This document shows, piece after piece, positions 40,083-46,607 of a stretch of 64,000 nt of DNA. This DNA is from Pseudomonas mosselii (lineage in GTDB: Bacteria; Pseudomonadota; Gammaproteobacteria; Pseudomonadales; Pseudomonadaceae): positions 1 to 64,000 of the forward strand of contig NZ_QJRP01000022.1 of the NCBI RefSeq assembly GCF_003205295.1, given 5' to 3'. Numbering within the stretch: the first letter of the stretch is position 1; each line of letters starts with the position of its first letter. The position numbers and the translations under genes are program-made. The notes beneath the pieces are model-generated. The model had not been told where the DNA came from and did not search any database. It worked only from the letters and a program-made list of their open reading frames with translations.

Positions 40083-40111
40083 GGGGCAGGCTCCTTTGCG
40101 ACGGAGAAAGC

Positions 40112-40131
40112 GGCCCTGCCAGCGCAGGGCC
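40112..40131. terminator. Hairpin after the gluconate permease gene
   Basis: GGCCCTG CCAGCG CAGGGCC forms a 7-bp stem in the gap between the permease stop at 40188 and the next gene. No clear T-run follows, so it is a weak terminator candidate for the minus-strand gntT transcript. Confidence 0.4.
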
Positions 40132-40187
40132 TCTGTCTCACTTGGGCCTGTGGCCCGTCAGCAAGGTGCCATGACGGCGACCAACGG

Positions 40188-41540
40188 TCACACCACCAGC
40201 GACAGCAGCATGATGAAGATGATGCCGACCACCGAAAGGATGGTCTCCATCATGCTCCAGGTCTTGAAAGTCTCGGCCACGGTCATGTTGAAGTACTGCT
40301 TGACCAGCCAGAACCCGGCGTCGTTGACGTGGGACAGGATCAAAGAACCTGCGCCGGTGGCCAGCACCAGCAGCTCGCGGTTGACCCCAGGCACCAGGTC
40401 GATCACGGGGGCGACGATGCCGGCGCCGGTGATGGTGGCCACGGTGGCGGAGCCGGTGGCGATGCGGATCACCGCCGCCACCAGCCAGGCCAGCAGGATC
40501 GGCGAGATCTCGGCCTGCACCGCCATCTGCCCGATGACGTTGCCGACGCCGGTGTCCACCAGCATCTGCTTGAAGCCGCCGCCGGCGCCGACGATCAGGA
40601 CAATGGCGGCGGTTGGGGCCAGGCTCTGGTCGAGCATCTTCATGATCTGCTGGCGGTTGAAGCCACGGGCCGAACCAAAGGTGTAGAAGGCCAGCAGCAG
40701 GGCGGCGAGCAGGGCGGTGATCGGGTGGCCGATCAGGTCCATCCACTGGCGCACGATGTGCTCGGCCGGCAATACCACGTCGGCGAAGGTTTTCAGCAGC
40801 ATCAGCGCCACCGGCAGCAGCACGGTGATCAGGGTCACGCTGAAACTCGGCAGGTTCTGCTGGTTCGACTCGCGGGCAATCTGGTCCATCAGCTCCTGGG
40901 ACGGGTTGCCCGGGATGTAGCGCGAGATGAAGTTGCCGAACAGCGGGCCTGCGATCACCGCGGTCGGCAGGGCCACCAGCAGGCCGTAGAAGATGGTCTT
41001 GCCGATGTCGGCGTGGAAGATGCCGATCGCCAGCAGCGGCCCCGGGTGCGGCGGCACCAGGCCGTGCACCACCGAAAGGCCCGCCAGCAGTGGGATGCCG
41101 ATCTTCACCAGCGACACGCCGGAGCGGCGGGCGACGATGAACACCAGCGGGATCAGCAGCACGAAGCCGATCTCGAAGAACAGCGGGATGCCCACCAGGA
41201 AGGCGGCGAACATCATCGCCCAGTGCACCTTCTGCTTGCCGAAGGCGCGAATAAGCGTCTGGGCGATCTGGTCGGCACCGCCGGAGTCGGCCATCAGCTT
41301 GCCGAGCATGGTGCCCAGCGCCAGGACGATGCCGACGAAGCCGAGCACGCCGCCGAAGCCGTCCTGGAACGACTTCATCACCTTGGCCACCGGCATGCCG
41401 GAGGTCAGGCCGAGAAAGCCCGCGGCCAGGGTGAGGGCGACGAAGGGGTGAACTTTGAAATGGGTGATCAGCAGGATGAGCCCGACGATGGTGACCAGTG
41501 CGTCGAGCAACAGGAAGGTATCGGTAGCCAGTCCGAACAT
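40188..41540 (-). CDS. gntT: Gluconate:H+ symporter, GntP family
   Basis: A 450-residue inner-membrane permease with about 12-14 hydrophobic segments. GntP-family marks include FLGLTSGMP, GGFKQMLVDTGVG, the RIATGSATVATITGAGI segment and SHVNDAGFWLVKQYFNM near the C-terminus. It would import D-gluconate. It lies downstream of gntK on the same strand, with 114 bases between them. A 14-base palindrome in that gap matches the operator seen before gntK and gntR, so it is probably induced by gluconate through GntR. Another GntP-family substrate is possible, but the kinase neighbour makes gluconate the best call. Confidence 0.92.
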   Translation of the reverse strand: MFGLATDTFLLLDALVTIVGLILLITHFKVHPFVALTLAAGFLGLTSGMPVAKVMKSFQDGFGGVLGFVGIVLALGTMLGKLMADSGGADQIAQTLIRAFGKQKVHWAMMFAAFLVGIPLFFEIGFVLLIPLVFIVARRSGVSLVKIGIPLLAGLSVVHGLVPPHPGPLLAIGIFHADIGKTIFYGLLVALPTAVIAGPLFGNFISRYIPGNPSQELMDQIARESNQQNLPSFSVTLITVLLPVALMLLKTFADVVLPAEHIVRQWMDLIGHPITALLAALLLAFYTFGSARGFNRQQIMKMLDQSLAPTAAIVLIVGAGGGFKQMLVDTGVGNVIGQMAVQAEISPILLAWLVAAVIRIATGSATVATITGAGIVAPVIDLVPGVNRELLVLATGAGSLILSHVNDAGFWLVKQYFNMTVAETFKTWSMMETILSVVGIIFIMLLSLVV

Positions 41541-41615
41541 GGTTCGTGAACCTCGGTCTTTTCGTTGTTGTTTTGGTGTCGCGTGTCTTGCGTCATTACG
41601 CCTGCGAAGGCATGG

Positions 41616-41634
41616 AGACAGCGCTGTCTTTGGT
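41616..41634 (-). promoter_or_regulatory. GntR-type operator upstream of gntT
   Basis: A perfect palindrome AGACAGCGCTGTCT, extended to ACCAAAGACAGCGCT on the minus strand, lies about 75 bases before the permease start. It resembles the published Pseudomonas GntR consensus AC-N-AAG-N-TAGCGCT. Confidence 0.7.
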
Positions 41635-41654
41635 GAGCCGGAAAAACCGCCGGA

Positions 41655-42194
41655 TCAGGCAGTCCGCGCCAGCACCTGCTCACCGCAAGGCTTTAGCCAT
41701 TGGTGCACGTCCTCGGCCAGCGTAATCAGCGGGCGGGTGGCATCCAGGGCCAGGGTCAGGGGTTCTGCGTGCGGCGGTTCCAGCGCGGCGAACTGGCTGT
41801 CGATCAGGCTGGCCGGCATGAAGTGGCCGGGACGGGCCAGCACGCGCTTTTCCGCTTCCTGCGGGGTCAGTTCGAGGAATACGAAGCACAGTTCGGGCAC
41901 GGCCTGGCGCAGGGTGTCGCGGTAGCGGCGCTTGAGAGCCGAGCAGGTCAGGATCGGGCGTTCGCCGGCGGCCAGGGCGTCTTGCAGTTCCTGGCCCAGG
42001 CGCACCAGCCAGCCGGCGCGGTCGTCGTCGTCCAGGGGAATGCCGGCACTCATCTTGGCGATGTTCGCGGCGGGGTGGAAGGCATCGCCTTCGATCAGGC
42101 GGCCGCCGCTGCGGGTGGCGATGGCGGCGCCGACGCTGCTTTTACCACAGCCGGCTACGCCCATGACCACGATCGCGGACAGGGAAGGGTTCAT
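41655..42194 (-). CDS. gntK: Gluconokinase
   Basis: A 179-residue kinase. ATG 42194 has GGAGG upstream; a longer upstream reading crosses the operator and is rejected. The P-loop is VMGVAGCGKSSVG at the N-terminus. EGDAFHP and AKMSAGIPLDDDDRAGWL match the gluconate-binding part of the family, and CSALKRRYRD and RPGHFMPASLIDSQFAALEP complete the signature. It phosphorylates gluconate to 6-phosphogluconate for the Entner-Doudoroff pathway. It is divergent from gntR and co-oriented with the gluconate permease. Confidence 0.94.
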   Translation of the reverse strand: MNPSLSAIVVMGVAGCGKSSVGAAIATRSGGRLIEGDAFHPAANIAKMSAGIPLDDDDRAGWLVRLGQELQDALAAGERPILTCSALKRRYRDTLRQAVPELCFVFLELTPQEAEKRVLARPGHFMPASLIDSQFAALEPPHAEPLTLALDATRPLITLAEDVHQWLKPCGEQVLARTA

Positions 42195-42213
42195 CTGTAC
42201 CTCCTGCTGGGTG

Positions 42214-42230
42214 AGATAGCGCTGTCTTGG
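42214..42230 (-). promoter_or_regulatory. GntR-type operator upstream of gntK
   Basis: AGATAGCGCTGTCTT (CCAAGACAGCGCTATCT on the other strand) lies 20 bases before the gntK start. It shares the TAGCGCT/CAGCGCT core with the sites near 41616 and 42486. Confidence 0.7.
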
Positions 42231-42316
42231 CTGGGACGAGCCGAAAGCCATGCGCCACCCTCCCGGGTGTTATTGATCTTGTCTTTGGCAGTATGGACGC
42301 TGAACGCATGCCTGCC

Positions 42317-42459
42317 AGGCTCTGTCCGAAATGTACCTGCACTCGCCCATACTGCGTTGAAACGGGGCTCGGAATGCTCATGTACTCCAGTACACTCCGC
42401 TTCCTCCCCCCCGTTTCGCCTTGTCTGGCCTTCGCGCAGACACATTTCGCACAGACCCT
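42317..42459. mobile_element. MITE-like element with terminal inverted repeats
   Basis: An element of about 143 bases bounded by near-matching ends: AGGCTCTGTCCGAAATGT on the left and the reverse complement of AGGGTCTGTGCGAAATGT on the right (16 of 18 match). Its centre is a long hairpin (GAAACGGGG ... CCCCCGTTTC with an inner palindrome ATGTAC TCCA GTACA). It has no reading frame of its own. Such non-coding elements are moved by transposases encoded elsewhere. It sits between the operators of gntK and gntR. The rest of this 350-base gap holds only the operators. Confidence 0.65.
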
Positions 42460-42485
42460 ACCAAGATTGCATTGCCTGCATTCAG

Positions 42486-42503
42486 AGACAGCGCTACCTT
42501 AGT
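42486..42503 (+). promoter_or_regulatory. GntR-type operator upstream of gntR
   Basis: On the minus strand this reads ACTAAGGTAGCGCT, an exact match to the AC-N-AAG-N-TAGCGCT consensus I recall for Pseudomonas GntR. It lies about 42 bases before the gntR start, so GntR probably represses its own gene. Confidence 0.75.
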
Positions 42504-42544
42504 GACCGTTCCCCATTCCTGCAAGCGGTAAAATTACAACACTC

Positions 42545-43564
42545 ATGTCCCGCACTGGCTCGCGCACTACCGGTCGTCCCACCCTGGCGGAAGTCGCCAG
42601 GCTTTCCGGGGTTTCCCCCATCACCGCCTCCCGCGCCCTGCGCGGCGTCAGCACGGTCGCGCCGGAACTGGCGCAGAAGGTCATGGCCGCGGCGGCCAGC
42701 CTGGGCTACGTCGCCAACCCGGCGGCGCGGGCCCTGGCCTCGGCGCGCAGCCAGTCGGTGGTGGTGTTGATCCCGTCGCTGTCCAACCAGCTGTTCATCG
42801 ACACCCTCGAGGCCATCCACGAGGTGATGCGCCCCCGTGGCCTGGAAGTGCTGATCGGCAACTATCACTATGATATCGCCGAGGAAGAGAATCTGATCCG
42901 CAACTACCTCGCCTACCAGCCGTGCGGCATGCTGCTCACCGGCTTCGAGCGCAGCGAAGCCTCGCGGCAGATGCTCGTCGCCAGCCGGGTGCCGTGCGTA
43001 CATATGATGGAACTGGGCGGAGAGACGGATGCCCTGTCGGTGGGCTTCTCCCAGCACGAGGCCGGGCGCGCCGCGGCACGCCACCTGCTCGAGCGTGGCC
43101 GGCGGCGCCTGGGCTTCATCGCCGCGCAGCTCGACCCGCGGGTGATGCAGCGCGCCGAGGGCTTCCGCCAGGCCCTGGCCGAGGCAGGGCTGCAGGCGCC
43201 CGAGCTGGAAATGCTCGATCCGCAGCCCTCGTCCATCGGCCTGGGCGGCACACTGTTCAGCCGCCTGCTGGCCAAGGCGCCGGATGTCGACGGCATCTTC
43301 TTCTGTAACGACGACCTGGCCCAGGGCGCCGTGCTGCAGGCCCTGCGCGAAGGTATCGAAGTGCCGCGCAGGGTGGCGATGGTCGGTTTCAACGACTTGC
43401 CGGCCTCGGCGCACATGGTGCCGCGCCTGACCTCGATCCGCACCCCGCGCGCGGCGGTCGGGCGTGGCGCGGCGCAGGCGTTGCTGGCGCTGCTCGATGG
43501 CAAGCGGGTGGCCACCGGGCAGCAGGACCTGGGGTTCGAGCTGATGGTGCGGGAAAGTTCCTGA
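42545..43564 (+). CDS. gntR: Gluconate-responsive LacI-family repressor GntR
   Basis: A 339-residue regulator. The N-terminal LacI helix-turn-helix is TLAEVARLSGVSPITASRAL, followed by a hinge helix (NPAARALAS). The periplasmic-binding-like effector domain includes SVVVLIPSLSNQLFIDTLEA and FFCNDDLAQGAVL. ATG 42545 begins just after the operator. It lies next to gntK and the gluconate permease gene, and all three have related upstream sites. It most likely represses this regulon until gluconate or 6-phosphogluconate binds. Confidence 0.92.
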   Translation: MSRTGSRTTGRPTLAEVARLSGVSPITASRALRGVSTVAPELAQKVMAAAASLGYVANPAARALASARSQSVVVLIPSLSNQLFIDTLEAIHEVMRPRGLEVLIGNYHYDIAEEENLIRNYLAYQPCGMLLTGFERSEASRQMLVASRVPCVHMMELGGETDALSVGFSQHEAGRAAARHLLERGRRRLGFIAAQLDPRVMQRAEGFRQALAEAGLQAPELEMLDPQPSSIGLGGTLFSRLLAKAPDVDGIFFCNDDLAQGAVLQALREGIEVPRRVAMVGFNDLPASAHMVPRLTSIRTPRAAVGRGAAQALLALLDGKRVATGQQDLGFELMVRESS

Positions 43565-43702
43565 CACGGTAGACGCTGGGCCGTATTGCCGTAGGGAAAA
43601 CCGGCAATTGCCCATGTAGTCGGTAGCCGCCTGATACTTTTGCCAGTTGCCTCCGCCCTTCTGGCGGACGATGCTGTCATCAGATAACAGGGGGACTAAA
43701 CC

Positions 43703-44515
43703 ATGGCGGTAACAACCCGTTTGTTGCAATTGGATAGCCAGGGCACTGTAACGCGAGCACGCGCTAACTCAGGTAATGTAGATCTTGGGTACTCCGCTTA
43801 TGGTCTGAATGCAGTGCCTCTGGCTTCCACCCCGTTATCGAGGTTCAACGGCCAATTCCTCGAATCGTGCAGTGGTCACTATCTATTGGGAAACGGCTAT
43901 CGAGGATATAACCCGATACTGATGCGTTTTAACTCTCCAGACAGTTACAGCCCGTTTGGCACCGGAGGATTGAACGGTTTTGCCTACTGCGCCGGCGACC
44001 CCGTCAACCGATCAGACCCGTCCGGGCATATGCATCGCATCAAGTCATCGGTGAACGGCCTGATTGCGAACAAGACAGGCAACGCGAAACCCAAGGCTGC
44101 CCTGACGGGTTATCGGCGCCTGTCGGAGCAATTCGAAAGTGTATACCCGTTCTCTGCGGGGGCTCTCGCGAATCCCACCGCTCCGGCCTTCGATGAGTTA
44201 AGTTGGCGCGGCTCACTATCATCTCTCGCTTCGGACTATGCACCCAGCGCGCCACCCGTCTCCGAGTTTGCCAGACGCCATTCGAGTGCGTCACAGGTCT
44301 CGGATCAAGTACCTTCTGCGCCACCGGTAAGTGAATTTGTGCGACGTGCTTCCTTGGAGTCGGTCATTTCAGCCTACCTACCATCAGCTCCGATGCTCGA
44401 AGACGCAGCAGATCGGCCCTTGCAAACGGGGGGCGTGCAGCTTCCAAAAGCTCCAACGTCCGCTGTTCAGTCCTCCCTGGCAGTAACTGGACAAAAAGTA
44501 AGAGAGGCTGATTAG
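43703..44515 (+). CDS. Orphan RHS-core protein with PSAPP repeats
   Basis: A 270-residue protein. ATG 43703 follows AGGGGGA. Residues 20-110 look like an RHS repeat-associated core: YGLNAVPLASTPLSRFNGQF, LLGNGYRGYNPILMRFNSPD, then SPFGTGGLNGFAYCAGDPVN and RSDPSG. Full RHS toxins carry this core at the end of a giant protein; here it stands alone. After the core the tail is unlike other RHS tips I know. It repeats DYAPSAPPVSEFARR, DQVPSAPPVSEFVRR and AYLPSAPMLED, spaced about 23-25 residues apart. The gene is less GC-rich than its neighbours, hinting at transfer. There is no signal peptide. Many Pseudomonas genomes carry similar short RHS-core proteins of unknown role. Confidence 0.75.
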   Translation: MAVTTRLLQLDSQGTVTRARANSGNVDLGYSAYGLNAVPLASTPLSRFNGQFLESCSGHYLLGNGYRGYNPILMRFNSPDSYSPFGTGGLNGFAYCAGDPVNRSDPSGHMHRIKSSVNGLIANKTGNAKPKAALTGYRRLSEQFESVYPFSAGALANPTAPAFDELSWRGSLSSLASDYAPSAPPVSEFARRHSSASQVSDQVPSAPPVSEFVRRASLESVISAYLPSAPMLEDAADRPLQTGGVQLPKAPTSAVQSSLAVTGQKVREAD

Positions 44516-44854
44516 CCTCTTCTGAACTCGCCCGCACAAAACGGATAGCACTTTGCACAGTCTGGATATCACCATCCCACCAAGGGACCTGACTTGACCC
44601 GGCCTGAACCAGCGCAAGCAGGGCGAGGCGGGCGACGAGATCAAGACCATGAGCGCCGGCGCCTGGGCCAGGCAGGGCGGCGGCTTCTCCTCCTTCGAGC
44701 ACACGGCCGTCTGCTGCTCTGGACCCGCTGGGCCAACCCCGAGAACCACCCGGCCACTAAGCAAAAAGTCGGGGTCAGGGCAATGCGACAGCGAAAAACG
44801 ATGGGCGGATAGCGGACAGCTCAAGGGCTGGTGCGTGCGATCAGCGGACACGGC
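44516..44854. other. 339-base gap, possible decayed sequence
   Basis: No convincing gene is seen. Reading frames here are short, lack ribosome binding sites and do not resemble any family I recognise. The sequence between the RHS-core gene and the next lipoprotein gene may be decayed insertion sequence or RHS tail. Confidence 0.4.
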
Positions 44855-45589
44855 TCACTGCACCGGCAGGAAGTTCATCAGCAGCAGGCTCTGCGCATAG
44901 TTCAGGCCGATTCGCCGGTAGCGTTCGTCGAGCATCTGCGCCACCAGGTCCAGGCGAGCGACGACCTTGCCGAACTCCACCGCGAAGCTCAGGTTGCTGC
45001 CCTGCTGGGAGATCTCGTTGGAAAACAGCAGGAGCACGCCATTGGCATCCTGGCGCTGGCTCAGCATCCAGGTGGCTTTCTCGATGTTGCGGGCGGCATT
45101 GTTGATGAACAAGGGGTCCAGGGTGTCCGTCATGTAGAACTCGGTGCGTCCACCATGGGCGGTGACCAGCATGCTGCCAATGGCGTAGATGAACGCGCCG
45201 ACCCGGTCGCCGCGAAACTCCGGGCTCAGGGCATGGCTCAAGGCGGCCAGGTCGCGGCGTTGGCCCAACTGCGGCAGCGGTTGGCGCTGTTCGATGGCAA
45301 TGCGAATCTGCCGCGCCGCCGTGGTGGCGTCGAGGTAGCCGGACAGCTTCCACTGGCTGGGGTTGCGCAGGTAGAGCTTGTCCATCAGCAGGTACAGGCT
45401 CTGCAGGTTGTCGCGCATGGCCAGGGTGGCCATGCGGTCGACACTGGTCTGGAACAACTCGTCCGGTTTGCCGTTGCCGATCTGGGTGAGCATGTCGCGT
45501 CCTTGCTGTTGAGTGCAGGCAGCCAGGCACATGAAAGCAGTTGCCAACAGCAGGCGGCGGGGAAACTGAGCGGGTGGTCGTACGGCCAT
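44855..45589 (-). CDS. Putative lipoprotein of unknown function
   Basis: A 244-residue protein with a lipobox CLAAC near residues 21-25 after a hydrophobic stretch, so probably an envelope lipoprotein. The mature part is helical and contains SLYLLMDKLYLRNPSQWKLS, GDRVGAFIYAIGSMLVTAHG and a segment with TEFYMTDTLDP. I do not recognise a named family. ATG 45589 is preferred to GTG 45595; neither has a strong ribosome site. It lies downstream of a pirin gene on the same strand but behind a strong hairpin, so it is likely transcribed separately. Confidence 0.75.
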   Translation of the reverse strand: MAVRPPAQFPRRLLLATAFMCLAACTQQQGRDMLTQIGNGKPDELFQTSVDRMATLAMRDNLQSLYLLMDKLYLRNPSQWKLSGYLDATTAARQIRIAIEQRQPLPQLGQRRDLAALSHALSPEFRGDRVGAFIYAIGSMLVTAHGGRTEFYMTDTLDPLFINNAARNIEKATWMLSQRQDANGVLLLFSNEISQQGSNLSFAVEFGKVVARLDLVAQMLDERYRRIGLNYAQSLLLMNFLPVQ

Positions 45590-45676
45590 CGGCACCGGTG
45601 GGAGTCGTCGGTCCTGCCGGGGATCGGCGGGACCTGGCCATCGATAGAGCGCAGGAAGGCGAAAAAGTGCGATATC

Positions 45677-45716
45677 GCAGCTCTTGCCTCACGACAATTC
45701 GTGAGGCAAGAGCTGC
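45677..45716 (-). terminator. Strong hairpin terminator downstream of the pirin gene
   Basis: A perfect 18-bp inverted repeat, GCAGCTCTTGCCTCACGA with loop CAAT. It ends six bases before the pirin stop position on the map, i.e. just 3' of the pirin gene on the minus strand. ACTTTTTC follows a few bases later in that direction. Confidence 0.75.
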
Positions 45717-45721
45717 GCGGG

Positions 45722-46420
45722 TCAGGCGACATCGACCAGCACGATCTCGCTGTCTTGCAGTGCCATTACTTTCAGCACCGTCTCCTGCTCGATCGCCACG
45801 CCGTCGCGTGCCTTGGCTTGGAGCCCGTTGACTTCGACCAGTCCCTTGGCCGGTACCAGGTAGCCGCGTCGACCCTCATCAAGGCGGTACTCGGCGCTTT
45901 CCCCGGCGCGCAGGGTGGCGGCCACCAGGCGTGCGTTGGTACGGATGCGCAGGCTGTCCTCATCGCCCTCGCGGCCGCTGGCCAGGGTCACGAAGCCCTC
46001 GCCACGCTCGCCCTTGGGGAACGGCCGGGTGCCCCATGACGGCGCGTCGCCGACCTTCTCGGGAATGATCCAGATCTGGAAGATCCGCGTGTCGACCTTC
46101 TCCAGGTTGTACTCGCTGTGGACGATGCCGCTGCCGGCACTCATTACCTGGACGTCCCCGGCCTCGGTACGGCCTTTATTGCCCAGGCTGTCCTGATGGG
46201 TGATGGCACCTTCGCGCACATAGGTGATGATCTCCATGTCACGGTGCGGGTGGGGCGGGAAGCCGGCACCGGCGGCGATCAGGTCGTCGTTCCAGACCCG
46301 CAGGTTGCCCCAGTTCACCCGAGCCGGGTCATGGTACTCGGCGAAGGAGAAGTGATGATGGGCGTCCAGCCAGCCGTGGTTGGCGTGGCCAAGGCTCTGG
46401 AAGGGTCGCAGTTGCAGCAT
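45722..46420 (-). CDS. Pirin family protein
   Basis: A 232-residue cupin protein. The N-terminal domain holds the metal ligands in FPPHPHRDMEIITYV (two His), SGSGIVHSEYN (His) and a Glu. The family marks GWLDAHHHFSFAEYHDP and FQIWIIPEK are present. Bacterial pirins such as YhhW bind Fe or Ni and can oxidise quercetin-like flavonols; others bind metabolic enzymes. The physiological substrate here is unknown. A strong hairpin follows the gene. The 187 bases upstream are AT-rich and hold no gene. Confidence 0.9.
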   Translation of the reverse strand: MLQLRPFQSLGHANHGWLDAHHHFSFAEYHDPARVNWGNLRVWNDDLIAAGAGFPPHPHRDMEIITYVREGAITHQDSLGNKGRTEAGDVQVMSAGSGIVHSEYNLEKVDTRIFQIWIIPEKVGDAPSWGTRPFPKGERGEGFVTLASGREGDEDSLRIRTNARLVAATLRAGESAEYRLDEGRRGYLVPAKGLVEVNGLQAKARDGVAIEQETVLKVMALQDSEIVLVDVA

Positions 46421-46607
46421 GATGATGCTCCTCAGATTCGGTGGAATGGGGCCATGATGCGGCTTTGAAAGATCGATAAAAAGCGTAAATATCGGCTGTA
46501 TATTATCTATTAATTCGATTTAAATTGATGTGAATCAGCATGCGTTTCATCGCCTAATTGACTGATACATAAGCATTCGCTGGCACTTTCTTGCGGATGA
46601 GGCGAAC

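Noticed and set aside
44384..44851. Minus-strand reading frame in the gap after the RHS gene
   Set aside because: It has no ribosome site, overlaps the RHS gene's end, and has no recognisable pattern; the gap may hold decayed sequence.
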